From Notamacropus eugenii (Eukaryota > Chordata > Mammalia > Diprotodontia > Macropodidae): a stretch of 64,000 nt of DNA. Position numbers and translations under genes: made by a program. The number at the start of each line of letters is the position of its first letter. Position 1 is the stretch's first letter. Below, in pieces: positions 33,561 through 47,215 of this stretch. The stretch lies in contig NC_092878.1 of the NCBI RefSeq assembly GCF_028372415.1, positions 30,176,903-30,240,902 of the forward strand, given 5' to 3'. The notes beneath the pieces are model-generated. The model worked only from the letters and a program-made list of their open reading frames with translations, was not told the DNA's origin and did no database searches.

Positions 33561-34369
33561 TTCCTATTACTGTAATGGCCTCCTAATTGGCTTTCCTGCC
33601 TCCAGTCTTTTCCCCTGGCTTCTTCCTTCCTCCCTGCCCCCAATCCATTTTACGTACCGTTGCCAGATGAATCCTCTAAAACACTTTGAAGCAAATTACT
33701 CCTCACAGAATTGGTGACAGGATCAAATGAAGTGATACTCAAAGCATTTGTAACCACCAAGACCTACATAAATGTGTGGGATTATTATAATGTCAAGATT
33801 ATCAACAACCTACAGTGTACCATATCAAAGCTGAATTCCTCTGCCGAGTTTTCTAAGCTCTTCGAGCATCCAGCCTTTCCCTACTTCTTATACTACACAA
33901 TGCGATCTTGTCACATCACAGTCAATCCATTTTTCATACGCTTATGCTTCGGGTTTAAATAATATATAATTGCTTTATGATAAACGTTTAATGATGTTCA
34001 TCATGGCATTGTCAGATGAGAATATGCAAATTACAGGGGAAAGTGAAATTGGAACCATTTGGATAACAGTATCCAAATGAACTGACCCTGGCATCCCTAC
34101 AAAACTCATCTAAAAATATCCCTGAAACACATAGCTTCAGTGCTGTGCCATATGCCAGGGTCAGTTAATATGCCCAGCTGGAATGTTGTCATTTTTGTTA
34201 CTTATTCTTCAAAATTCTCTTCCCCACTTAATTTTCTTTCTTCTGACAACATTTTTCTTTCCACTCTGAAAGGAAGAGTAAAGTCACCTTCATTATTAGG
34301 TCACTTTATCAAAGTTATGTGATTTTGTGGAAACTCAACAGTTCTCATCAACAAGAAGAAATCTGGGAG

Positions 34370-35060
34370 AAGCAACATGTGGCAATGGAAAGTTATAGAA
34401 CCTGAGCTTGAAAGCTTTGGCAGAATGTCTTGTGTAACCTTTGACAAATTATTTAAACTTCTTTACCTCCATTTCTTCAAATGTAAAATGAGGGGATTGG
34501 GAGAGAAAATGCCCAAGGTTCCTTCCATGGTCCTGTTAGGGAAGCTTAGAGAGTTACATATCCTTAAATGACTTGTGTGTGGTCATGTCAAAGGCAGCAT
34601 ACAAACCCAGTTCTTTCTGACTCCTCTATACCAAGGTTCCTTCCATTGCTCCCATCTTCCTCAAAAAACACAATTGATTTAATTCGACATTGTTACAGTT
34701 GAGTTCATTCTATTTTTCACAGTTGACTGGGGGTAGGAAAAGTGGAATGAAGGGAGTGGACTGCATGGCTCCTCTGGTGCCTTCCAGCCCAAATTCTATG
34801 GTCTTCTGAGCAGTGTTTGGTGAGAGGCAAACCATGGCATCGTGAGAAGCTAGTCTTAGAGTCAGGAAGTTCTAGGTTTAAATCCTGATTTTGTCACACA
34901 TACACTGGTCTGTGACTGTGTAAATAACAACCTCTCAGTCTCCTCTCAGTATATAAGACTACAAATTGGAGAACATATGCCAGTGTGTACCGGTAGAAGG
35001 AGTTTCCTTACTAGGAACTTCCTCTATTCATGAAAGCAATGTTCTGGACCAAAAAAATAT
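34370..35060 (+). repeat. Two sense SINE copies
   Basis: A decayed MIR-like copy covers about 34370-34560. A MAR1-like copy with the 3' extension covers about 34840-35060 (GAGTCAGGAAGTTCTAGGTT, GGAGTTTCCTTACTAGGAAC). Confidence 0.6.
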
Positions 35061-35894
35061 TTTAATCTACTACTCTCAAAAAAGAAAATCATGCAGTTCA
35101 AGATAGGAAGAAGTCATTTTTCTGCTCAGTTTAAAAAACAAAACTGTCAGTCTATTTCACAGAGAATTTAGAAAATGTCTTATTATGAGCTTAGTGTCAT
35201 AGAAATGCCCTTTGATCTTGGCCATTTTATGACTGTCATCACCATAGTAACAAGGTATGCTAGTTGCCTTTACCTAGTGGAGCTACGAGAAGATATGGCG
35301 GCTTTCCCATTCACTCAGCAAGGAGTCCTCCAGGGTACAGGTGTCTGGAAGAAACCATATTGGTCCTTTTCCTTGTGAATTGTCTCACACAATTCACAAG
35401 CTCTGGAGAGCTCTATTTCCACATCAGTCAAAGACTAAGGAATTTCTGCTCCTTGAATGTCTTGTAAGGAACCTCTGTCAAAGTTGGCTGTAAGCCAACC
35501 TTCAAAATTACATTTTGTTGGTACAGCCACAGTCAGCTAACATTTATTAAGTACCTACTGTGTGCCAGGCACTAAGCACTGCTTTAACATAAGACACATG
35601 GAGTAATGAGTAAAAGGAAACATTCAGTCATATGTTCTAATACCTTGTCAATCACTTCCAGACAGTTTTTGATCTCCAAATGGTTTTCCCTCAATACCCA
35701 CCACCATTTTCTTTTTTTCAGGCCAACCCTCTTTCCTTCTATACTATACCTTATATTTCTTTAGAGGTTTTCTCCCATGAAATCCAAAGGCATTTGTAGC
35801 TATTAATTCATTGATTCTCACAATGTCCATGTCAAGCAGGTGGGAGGTCAATGTCACGCCATATTATTTCCCAAGTTAATGCATTTAAAAGTAT

Positions 35895-36210
35895 ATTGTT
35901 GTTATTCAGTTGGATGGGATTGTTTCCCCCCCCCCCCCCCGAATTCTTCATATTCCTCATTTCTTGTTGATGTTCAGTTGTGTTTGACTGTTCGGGACTC
36001 CATTTGGGATTTTTGTGAGAAAGATATTGGAGGAGTTTGCCATTTTCTTCTCCAGCTCATTTTACAGATGAGGAAACAGGATTAAGTAACTTGCCCAGGA
36101 TCACACTGCTAGTGTCTGAGGCCAGATTTGAACTCAGGGAGATGAGTCTTCGTGACTCCAGGACCAACACTACCCACTGCATCACCTAGTTTCACTGTAG
36201 GGCATATATA
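35895..36210 (-). repeat. Antisense SINE with a 15-base C run
   Basis: The stretch begins TTGTTGTTATTCAGT, is broken by a pure C run at 35926-35940, and continues with CCAGCTCATTTTACAGATGA and GATTTGAACTCAGGGAGATG. Confidence 0.75.
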
Positions 36211-36236
36211 CCAAAGGGAGGTAAATTAAGTCAAAC

Positions 36237-36665
36237 AAAAAAAATCAATAAGGATTTATTAAGTGCTTATTATCTGCTGGGGATACAAAGAAAGGCAAAA
36301 AGTAGTCTCTGCTATTGAGTAGTACATAACCTAGTGGAGGAAACAATATACAAACAACTGTCTACAAGTAAATAAATATGATAAATTGTAGGTAATCTCA
36401 GAAGGAAGGCGCTGGTAACAAGGGAGCCGGGCAAAGGCTTCTTGCAGAAAGTTGAGACTTGAAGGAAGTGGGGGATGCTGGGAGGCAGAGAAAGGGAAGG
36501 AGTCATGGGGGACAGCCAGGGAAGGTGCATGGAGCTGGGAGGTGGAGTGTTTTGTTAAAAAAAACCCACAAAACCTCAGCAAGATGGGCATTGTCCTTGA
36601 ACTGTAGGACAGATGGAGAGAAGGAGACTAGAAAGACAGGAAAGGGCCAGGTTATGAAAAATGCT
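36237..36665 (-). repeat. Dispersed marsupial repeat
   Basis: A well-preserved copy reading AGGATTTATTAAGTGCTTAT, GGGGATACAAAGAAAGGCAA, GGCTTCTTGCAGAAAGTTGA and ATGGGGGACAGCCAGGG. It is the reverse of the copy at 12060-12500. The ORFs inside are not genes. Confidence 0.7.
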
Positions 36666-37289
36666 TTCTTTATGGTCCATTAAATTTGCTATTTCTTAAA
36701 AAAAAGTTTTTATTGAGGTCTTTTTCTACCACATCACCATGGTTTCCCCTAGTATCCTTTCCCCTCTCCCTTCCAGAGGAACAAAGGAAGGAAATATGCT
36801 GGGGTTTTTGAATATAATAAAGAAAATAACCAAAAAAAAAATCAACGTAACAGATCAATACCTTGAAAAAGTCTGAAAATGTGCAACATACAGTTCTTAT
36901 GTACCTCTATGGCCAAGATCAAAAAACATTTCTGTTACACTAAGGATTTGGATTAGATGACTTCTGGGCTCTCTGAGCCTATGAACCTCTCCAGACTTGG
37001 TCCTGGCCTTCAAATGACAGATGTGTAGTCATATCTGCTAGATTTCTTTTTTAAGGACCATACCTTAAACCCAAATCACTCTGGCTCTCATTAACTGTCC
37101 CACCATAGGTTCCAGCTCAAGTCTCATTTGGTCTTTGGGCTCTGATGGCTCTGAGTGAGTATAAATTGCAATGGTCTCTGTTTTGGCCAGAAACCCTGAC
37201 AGTCTTCCCCTCCCAAATTGATTTTTTTTGCTTTGGGTAGGTAAAAGTGGCCTTTCTTTGCCTCATTTCTCACCTAGCTTTAATCACTG

Positions 37290-38650
37290 AATGGATGTTG
37301 CTTGAGTCAGAGACCTGGGAAAGACCTTAGCTTAAAAAAGGCCAAGGTCTCCTATTGCATTGGGGCCATCCCTAGTCTTCCTGATCTATATCTTGCCACT
37401 TGCACCCAGATGTCTCTGGAGGGGAGAGAGAGGCTGGTTATTTTGTACAGCCCTGCCCCAGTTAACAATTCACTTGCAAGTCATGATGTCATGGTTGTCT
37501 TTAAGAATGAAAGACAATCAACCTACTACGTTAAGCTCTGGGAATACAAACACGATGAATGAAATAATCCCTCTTCTCAAAAAGTTTATGCTCTAATGAG
37601 AGAGACAACAAATACACACACACATATAGACACATATATACATACATACTGAGAATAATAAAGAGAATGAAAACAAAGTAGTTTAATATAAAGTAGAGAG
37701 GGAGGGGTGGTGGTGCTAGAATGTGGAAAGACCATGTAAAAGGTCTTCAGCGATGTCTTGAAGGAAGAGAGGAATTTTGTAATGTAGAGATAAGTAGGTA
37801 TTATATTCCAGGCATGAAGGATAACCATGAAGGAGAAGGAGATCATTGTGAGGAATAAAGTGGCCTCAATTTTCCAGGCAAAGTATGGGAGGCTTGAGAG
37901 AAGAAAAGGTTTGGAATAGCTTCTCTGGAATTGTGAGTTGGGAATTCAGTTAGGAAGGAATTAAATCATAACAGTAGTCAGCATTTATATAACACTTTAA
38001 GATGTACAAAGCATGGTAAATATTTCATTCATTTTATCCTCACAAAAACCCTGGGAGGCAATTGTTTGCATTTTACTAAAGACAAAGCAGAGGCAGACAA
38101 ATTAAGTGACTTACCCAAAGTCTCTGAGCTAATCAGGAAGACTCATTTTCCTGAGTTCAAATATGGCTGTGTGACCCTGGGTAAGTCATTTGATCCTGTT
38201 TGCCTTGGTTTCCTCATCTATAAATGATCTGGAGAAGGAAATGGCAAACCACTCTATTATCTTTGCCAACAAAACCCCAAATGGGGATCACGCAGAGTCA
38301 GATCTGACTGAAAAATGACTTAACAACAACACAGCAACACTCTTCTGTCTAGTTACCTCCTAATAATGATAATAACTATGCCACAATTATATATACCCAT
38401 ATATATACACACATATGTGTGCATATATGTGTATGTAGGTGTGTATATATGTGTATGCACACATACATATTCAAATACACACCAGTAGGTAGGTGCTATT
38501 ATGATCCCAATTTTAAAGGTGAGGAAACTGAGACACAGGTTAAGTGACTTGCCCAGGATCATACAGGTAAGTGTCTGAGACAAGATTTGAACTCAGGTCT
38601 TCCGAATTCCATGTTTAACTCCCTATTCTCTGTACCACTAGCTGCCAGTG
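37290..38650. repeat. SINE and microsatellite cluster
   Basis: It contains a SINE 3' extension at about 37300-37530 (CTTGCAAGTCATGATGTCAT), a CA/TA microsatellite at 37608-37650, an antisense fragment at 37990-38130, a sense SINE at 38130-38340, a TA/TG-rich microsatellite at 38385-38475 and an antisense SINE at 38480-38650. Confidence 0.65.
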
Positions 38651-41600
38651 AGGGTCCAGCTGAAGCTAGATAACACAAATTTATAGTGAATCCAGTTGGT
38701 TTCCCTTGCATTATGAGAAATCATTGAGAAAATGACACAGTCATTTGGAGCTCACAAAGAGGGAGCTGCAATTCTCGATTTCACCACAAGAGGACAGCAG
38801 CTGCATCTTATTTGTAGGTAAGAGGAAAGCCACACAAAGTGAACCGGTCAGGCACTGTACATTTGGAGGCCCTGTGGGTCCCTGGGAAGCCTCAGCTGAT
38901 TTTTGTTTTCAGAGGACCAGAAAAATCACCCTATTTCCAGGTCATCTGTGGTGTGGTGAACCCTAAGATCTAATAGGACTGGATCACAGGTTTTACAGTT
39001 GAAATGGAAACTGATATTTGTTTGGTCCTTTAGGTCATCCTGGACCCACCATTCTCTATGTGCCCCTCCAGTTAGCTCTCCATCCTTTCCTCTGCCACTG
39101 AGCTCAGAGGATGTGCCAGGGCCACTCTGGACCGAAGCAAACTGCTTCATTAGAGCTACACTAGGAATACAAGAACGAAATGCCTTCATCTTTTCTTCCT
39201 CTATGTTGCGTATCAGCTTGCATGTATGAGCTGGAGCTGTTTCCCTAGCATTATTTTAAGTACGTAACAGTGGTGACTTTTACATTTTTCGTCTGTGTAA
39301 CTTTTCAGCTTTATACTGTATAAGATAATGAAATCCTGCTTCTAAAGCCTAGAAAATGTCCTTTTTTTCTGTTTGCGTTATTATTAAAATTTTGGATAAA
39401 CTGGATAAGATGACATCTAAAGTCTCATGATTCTGGTCAGACCATGGAAAGGCTCATGTGAGTTGCTCATTTTATACTTGAAGTCTAACCACCATTGTAC
39501 TTCTGAATTTCCAGATAAAATGACTGTTTGAATGAGAAAGTCAGGGACCTGTGTGTTTTAAGAAGAATGATTGATTTTAACATGGAAGTGATAACCTTCA
39601 CTTTTTGCCATATCACTAAGTGCCCATACTTATTGGTTACACACCAATGTGAACAAGATTGATCCTGGCAAAATTGTGAAGTGAGCAGAGCTGGTCTACT
39701 TTGGTAATTCTCTCATATCTAGACTCTTGAAGACACTTACTTGGCTCTGCCTTTTGGAGTAATTCATTGGCAAGTAGCAGTAATTCCCAAATAAATCAGT
39801 GGATTATGTTTATTCCTCTGTAGTAGCATTAGCATATATGAGAAATACTTCTGGGAAAAGGGTTTTGATTTGAATAATTTAGGGAAAGTAGATATAGAAG
39901 GCCCTATAACCTAACTACTCCTTGGCTTGTGCTAAGTGAGGCAATCTTTCTGGGTCTCAGTGATCCCTTGGGGAAACTGGAATAATCATGTACAACTTTT
40001 TGTATTGGAACATTGTTTCCCAGACCATATTTCCCAGAATCCTGGTATTCCAAATGATTCAGAAAGGAGTTCAGGGAGAAAATTTCCAATGTCAGCAATA
40101 TTTCCAGGCCCCCCTCCCCCCAAAAAATTTGCTATAAAGTATTGCATGTACTTAAAACGTTTATGTGTGCCATTTTTAAAATGTGAAAAGGGTTTAAGTT
40201 TTTTCTTTCTTTCTTTCTTTTTTGTGCTTTAAAATTTCCAACACTTTATCTTTGGAGTTTTGTATTGTATACATTTACCATGACCCTTGTCCAGCATTTC
40301 TTGGTTCTGTCCATATATTTCAAGCTGAAAATCTGTGATATAATTAAGTGTGGAAACCCCTGTCCTGCAGAAACAACTGGCAAAATGGGAACATTTTGTG
40401 TAAATAAATTATTATTCATAATATTCTAATAGAGTAGTAAAAATGATTTTAGTTGCTTGGTTGCCAACGAACTCCTTTCTAAGGGGATATACCCCAATTA
40501 TCCAAATCAAGGAGAAAGTTTAATGTGAATAATATAAAACAATAGATACTCCCTAGTTCATTTTGGAATGCAGACACAAATTCACTCAGGCTCAAATCCT
40601 CTGTGCCCAAGTCTGATTTCACTCCCAGCTCAGGGCTAGTTGGGTAATAGGGCTGAGGCAGGAAGCCCATGTTTTCCCAGATAATCTCCAACAATGAATG
40701 CAGACGGATATAGGAGGACTCCAGCTTACCAATGGGTTGTGTTCCCAAAATCCATTTCTAAGTGGTTTGGAACTCAGAATGGATTTTTCCATAAAATCAG
40801 TATATAATGTGTGTGTGGGGGGAGGGGGGGGAGGGTTGGGATGTGGGAGAGGAAGGGGGGATAGAGTTGAGCAAGTACAAAGATAAATGTTTTTTTTTCC
40901 TAAATATCAGCAAAAATCAGCATCAGCAGTAGGAAGACCTCTGTCTTCACTAAAACAGAAGTATCTTCATTTAAAACAATGAAGATGACCATGGTAGATA
41001 CCTATGGTGGTCATACAAATCCTTGTTTCATCCTCTGATAGGTGTTGCAATTCAAAGGATCCCTGGACAAATTTATCTCTTTGCATCTACCAAGGACTCT
41101 TTTACGATCTTAATTCATGGGACCTTATTAGAAGAGTGCCTTTGATGTTGCATTTTGATCTAGAGTTTCACATGTTTTTTTCATAATCAACAAATCAATG
41201 AGATCTTATGTTCCTTAGACAAATTTTGGTTCCTTATGTTTCCTATAGTCAGTCTAGATTGAGTGTTTCGAAAAAATGTGCCCGTTCCCATCTCGTATTT
41301 TCATCAAGCGTACTTTTCATAGTATGTAGATCATTCTCACAAAGATTTTATAAAGATGAGAAAACAAGCATTTGGGTCAGTAGTTACTGATGTCTTAATT
41401 GCTCTATAAAAATAATACCATTTGTGATACCTCCTCTCTTCCCTAGGTCATTTGGTATTTTCAGTGCTTTCTGATATTTTCAAAAATGATCCCTAGGTTC
41501 TTGCAAAATTGTGTTACCAACAACATAAGCCTCTTTTGTGCATACTTTGTTTTGGTGAAACTTGTATTGTTTTCATCTCTGTAGTGTCAATTTTATTTTC

Positions 41601-41920
41601 TTATAGAGCATGGCAAGGGCTGAATTCTGTGTTTTCATGATCAGCAATGATGAAAATGATTGGCCATAGAAATGTTGACAGATCTGTTCCATTTTTTTGT
41701 CTGTTTCTTTTTCTTCTTCCAGTTTCAAACTTTCTACATATTCCTATTCATTGTTCTTCACTGTTTTGTGAAATGATCCTGCTTAGAATTAACACCTGTG
41801 CAAGTCACAAATCTTGAAATATTAAAGAAGGGTAATAGTGTAGTTTGTATCCCCGAACCTATTCAATTTGACATTGAGAGGGAGCTAGTTAGAATTGTGA
41901 TAGGTAGCTGTTCGATATAC
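38650..41920. other. Mostly unique intronic DNA, no gene seen
   Basis: The stretch is largely free of SINEs. Only short low-complexity tracts stand out: (TTTC)n near 40203-40220 and a G-rich purine tract at 40817-40860. The frames of 60-98 aa here lack family resemblance and splice context. Confidence 0.5.
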
Positions 41921-42165
41921 TGGGTGATACTCTGGACTAGAGTAAGGAAGACCTGAATTCAAATCCTACCTCAGATACTTACTAGCTATGTGACCCTGGG
42001 CAACTCACTAAACTACTCTCAGCCTCAGTTTTCTGACTTGTTAAATGAGGATAATAATGGTTTCTATTACATTGGCTTGAAATGAGGATCCCATGACATA
42101 GCATATATAAAGTGCATGGCAGACCTTAAAATGCTATATAAATGTTAGCTGCTATTATTATTAGT
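41920..42165 (+). repeat. Sense MAR1-like SINE
   Basis: GAAGACCTGAATTCAAATCC, ACTAGCTATGTGACCCTGGG and AATGCTATATAAATGTTAGC mark head, core and 3' end of the SINE. Confidence 0.8.
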
Positions 42166-45100
42166 TAGAGCAAGTCAGCTTGGAATGAACACTATTTCAT
42201 ATCTGCATAAATCCCTCACTTAGTGCATATTCATTCAGTGTTCATTATTTTGACAGGCATCGATCAAGCTCATATTACATGTAAAACTATCTGCTAGGTG
42301 TTGAGTATTCATTTAAAAAATGACATACTCTCTTTGCTCAATGAATTTATAGCCTAAGCGGGAGGGGATAACCTGGAGGTGAATAAATACAATGCAGAGT
42401 AAACGTGCAAAGGAGGTAACTCTTTGAAGTATTTTGACAAGATCACTTTCAACTGGGAGGATCAAGAAAGTTGATACCTGTACTGATTCTATAAGAGAAA
42501 GGAGGAGGAAAGAATTTAAATAGGTGGAAATGAGAAGGCAGCGTATGCCAAAACTGTCTGCATTTGTGTGCAAGATAAGAGCAAGGTAATGTGGGTATTG
42601 GAGAGCTGACTGCTCTGGAACCCCAGCTCCCTTCCATCTACTTGGGTTGGTATAATCCTTCTCTGTTTGGGAGGTAACAGTAGTAACCCTAGGATTGGTG
42701 GAAAACCACATGCAGGTTTGTTTACATGATCTTTTAGGGGGAGATTTGTTCATTAGGAAATGCACAGACAAACTTACTTCTTAGATCAAATTGGTACAAA
42801 TGCCTTGAGTTCCACAGCTCAGGAAGAAAGTTATTGGAGTAGGCTGAAGAGATTTGAAAGATCACAAGCTTGGCCCCAGAGTTATAAAATTAATCCTTGC
42901 CCCTAAGTTGTAGTGTTCCTTGGGACTCTAGTGTGAGAAGGAGGGAGTGCACAGGGGAGATGCCAGTGTATTAACCAAGGCACTAAAATTAATTGTATAG
43001 TAGTGTAGAGAGCCTGCAAGTCAAGAGACCTCAGTTCAAGTGCTCATTTAGCCATTAACTAGGTGGGTCATACTAGTCCAATTATTTAATATCTCTGTAT
43101 CTTTTTGCTCCTGTATAAAGTAGCAACAGTTCTTATGTACCTACATCATACTCTTGTCACAGGGTGTACAGGATGTTCAGGGAGGACAGACACCTCTGAG
43201 GTGAGGGATTGTCAAACCCTTTTCAGGGCTGCTTATCCACCTCTGGTATCCACCTCTTACCCACCTCTCACGTGCAGCTTCCATGACTCTGTGTTGACCA
43301 CACTGGTCTGAGAGCCAGAAGCCAGAGGGAGGCTCTTCTGAATCCCTGAGTTCCTAATTTTTGTCTTCTGATCTTGTTGCTTGATAGGGTGCCTTACTGA
43401 GTGGCAGGTGCTCAAGGAAATTGAGAATGTCATTCCATCAGTCAGCCAGCAGGCATTTACTAAGTACATACTACTGTTCTGAGGAATACAAAGAAAAAAT
43501 TAAAAAGCAGTCCCTAACATAAAAAAGTTCACATTTTTATGGGGGAGATAAACATGTACACAAATGGGTACCTACAGGATACAGAACATATGGAATTAAT
43601 CATTGAGGGGGGAGACATTAGCAGTTGGGGAGGTCAGGTAAGTAGGGAAGTTATTTGCTAGATGAACCTGAAAAAGAACAAAGCCAATCATATGAACAGA
43701 TTTGGCTCAGCCTAGGTAAAGGAATGATGCTTACTGTAAGGTTAAAATGACCTTAGAGTATTAGGACTTTCTGGTTCTAATCATAATTAAGTTTTATCAT
43801 TCCAGTAGTGGTTCTCCTTTGGTACTCTGTTAACATCATCCTTCTCCTGGGCCTTTTCACAGAGATTGTGACTGATATAGCTACCAGATGCTAGACCTGT
43901 TGAAGCCTGTGAAAGGCAATCTACCAGTTTTCTGGTGATTTTTGAAGATTTTTGATTGTTTATCAACAAGTCATATTGTCTCTTAAGGCGAGCAACCAAC
44001 ATTAACTTCCCAAATATCAGCAATAGACAGGAGAATTGGGGCAAATCTTTTGCTGAAAATGAGCATAAGATATCTGCCCCTGGAACCTAACTGTGGAGTT
44101 TCTCTATCTTCTCCCCTGCCTCTTTTTAATTTCAATCCACAGTGAATCATGAGAAGGACCGTTTGCTGAGGGCCATTCAAACTCTGAATAGTAGCTGGTC
44201 ACTGAAGTGTGCAAAAATGTGGCAGTGCTAAAGGTGCTATTGTCTTAAAATAAGGGAAGAATAAGGCCAAGCAGTTGTCCTGACAGTAAATGATACTTTA
44301 TAATCATATTAGAAGGATTTCTGTGTGTATGCGTTCAGCAGAATGTTTGGCAGTTAGCTTCCATTTAACTAGATTTATATATAGCACACAGGAGTCTTTT
44401 AAGTGCCTTCGTTTTTTTTATGGGACAAGCTTTGGTGCCGAGGGGTCTGGTCTAGGGACAAGCAGAGACTCCCTGCATTTAAGAGAGTGGTCAAGTTATC
44501 CATCTCAAGGTCCATGATTACAATAGGATCTATGGCAATGTCCCAAATGCAGCTTATCTAGACCAGTCCTCCTGACTTCCCTCAAACCTGGCCTGTAGCC
44601 TGGGACAAGCCAGGCAAACTCTCTGGGACTCAGTGACCCTATTTGGTGAATGGGAATAGTGCCATGCAACCTGATCTCCTTGAGAAGTTGCCAGTAAAAA
44701 TGACTGGCAAACACAAAGGAAAACAGGAAAATGTCATACAAATACTTGCTGTTATTATTAGTAATATTTGCATAGCTTTTCCTCTGAGGCTTCACACAGT
44801 GCTTTGTTCTTCCATTCTCTAATGCCATTTTCAAGTAATATTTCTGTATCATAATCATCTTTGTGTTTAATCCTCTACAGTTCTTTAGAGATTCCCTCTC
44901 ATTCCAAGCTGAAATTTCCCTTGGCATCATCCACAGTCAGTTTTTAGTACCTGCTAAGCCCCAGGAGTCATCCTGCCATCTTTCTGGCATGATGGTTGTG
45001 TCAACATGCTTCCAGGAAGGATTTTCTAAACTTTGTATCTCTTTCAATTGCTAGCATACAATAAGTGCTTAATATATTACACCATAAAACAGGGTAAGAG

Positions 45101-45390
45101 CCAGATGACCACTTGTCAGGGGTAAAAAAGGCAGTAATGTGCAAGAGACTACTTTGATTGGGTCATCAAATGGCACTGTTGGCCCCTGACAACTTGATAG
45201 GTTGTATGGATGTAGGGAGTATGGGAGTCTACTGGAGGAGAAAGGGTAGAATAAAGCTTATCATGGATGATGAGAAGACATATAGCATTTGTATATGCCC
45301 ATGATATTCCTAAGGCAGATGTGTGTCTTCTCAACTTGGGCAGGGGCTCAGACTGTAAATGCCAGCCATTCCCAGTGGCTAGCATGTTAT
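42166..45390. other. Intronic DNA with repeat fragments, no gene seen
   Basis: Dispersed-repeat pieces lie at about 42240-42560 and 43440-43590, and a SINE head at about 43000-43110. No exon-like segment with family resemblance was found. The 152-aa and 141-aa antisense frames have no recognisable domain. Confidence 0.5.
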
Positions 45391-45394
45391 TATT

Positions 45395-47215
45395 GTGCAG
45401 CATTTTAGTTGTGTCCAATTTTCATAGCTTCATTTGGGGTTCCCTTGCCAAAGATACTGGAGTGGTTTACCATTTCCTTCTCCAGTTCATTTTGAAGATG
45501 AGGAAACTGAGGCAAACAGGGTTAAGTGACTTGCCCAGGATCACACAACTAGTAAGTGCCTGATGCCAGATTTGAACTCAGGAAGATGAGTCTTCCTGAC
45601 TCCAGGCCTGGCACTTTATCTACTGCACTACCCAGCTGCCTTTGGGTAGTATAGACTTTTGCTAATTGTGGGTCGTTACTTAGTGTTACTTACTGATTAG
45701 AGTTATATTACTGGGAAATACTGCTCCTCTCAGGAAGATAAGTCAAATAGATGATCTTCAAGGGTCCAGCACTGCCAGGAGTGGCTGGAAAATAAATGAC
45801 AAGTGATTGGCCTAAGGTATAGTTAAAGAGTGATGGAAAGAGGAATGCTTCCTCTGAATATGGGTTTGGAGAAGAACTCTTGCCTAAGGAACCACGGTTG
45901 CTGACATGTTCTATACAAAACTTTTTTTAGCTTTGAACCATATGAAAGCTCTTGTGTGAGAAGGAAGGATTATGTTTTGGTTGTTTCTATCACGTTTGCA
46001 TACTTGGGCTCCGCTCATTGGCAGTGTGTCACCTTTGAATCAGAAGGACAGCAACATATATCAGTGGGTAGCAAAATCAATGACTTGGTCTTCTTTAATG
46101 TATAGGTGGCAAGTGTTTATCACATAGGTGCCATATCTGTATGTATGTAGGAGAAACAGCATTGGAACCAAAGTCAAAGAATTGGAATTATAATCCTGGT
46201 TTTGCCATGGGCTGGAGGTGGGCCTTAGGCAAGTGGTTTAGCTTTCTCTGCATCTGTTTTCTCATCGGTAAGATGGAAATAATACAGTCCTACCAACTCC
46301 TATTGAATTGTAGTGAAGATGCAATGAGAATGTATATGACAGTGCTCTGAAAAGCATGCTACTATCCAGTCGTTTTTCAGCTGTTGTCCAATTCTTCATG
46401 ACGTCATTTAGGGTTTTCTTGCAAACATACTGGAGTGGTTTGCCATTTCCTTCTCCAACACATTTGACCAATAAAGAAACTGAGGCAAACAGAGTTAAGT
46501 GACTTGCCCAGAGTCACACAGCTAGAAAAGTGTCTTAGGTCAGATTTGATCTTAGGAAGAACAATGTTCCTGACTCCAGAGCAACACTCTTACCTACTGT
46601 GCCACCCTGCTCTAAAAAGTACACATTACTATACAAAAGCCAATGAATTAGAATAAAATGATAAGTGAATGTTAGGGATAAAAATTATCCTAGAGTACTC
46701 CATCTACCTTATTTTACTGATGGACAAATTGAGGCTTAGGAAAGTTAAGTGATTTGACTAATGTCACATGAATAGTTGGTGGCAGGTTGAGGACTAGAAT
46801 GCAGAATGTGAGAGCTGATGGGACCAACCCCACCTGGTTTCAACAATTGGGAAACTGAGGCTCAGCACTTACCCAAGGTAATAGTTATTTAGTAGCAGCT
46901 TGTCTTACTCCACATCCAATATATTTTCTGTTCTTTTGCACCATGAAGCACATAAGGCAGCTAAATGGAATACTGGAAAGAGCACTGGGTTCTGAACCAG
47001 GAAGGTATCTTTGTGAGTTCAAATCCGTTCTTAGAAACCTTTTTGCTGTGTGACCCTGAGCAAGTCACCACCCTGTTTGCCTTAGTTTCCTCATCTATAA
47101 AATGAGCTGGAGAAGGAAATGGCAAATCACTCCAGTATCTTTGCCAAGAAAATCTCAAACGGAGTCACAAAGAGTCAGACTGAAAAAAGACTGAAAAATG
47201 ACTTAATAACATAGC
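45395..47215. repeat. Cluster of four SINE copies
   Basis: Antisense copies lie at about 45395-45645 and 46360-46615, an older antisense piece at 46690-46930, and a sense copy at 46955-47215 that ends ACTGAAAAATGACTTAATAAC. The two antisense copies share TGGAGTGGTTTxCCATTTCC and ACTGAGGCAAACAG, so they belong to one subfamily. Confidence 0.7.
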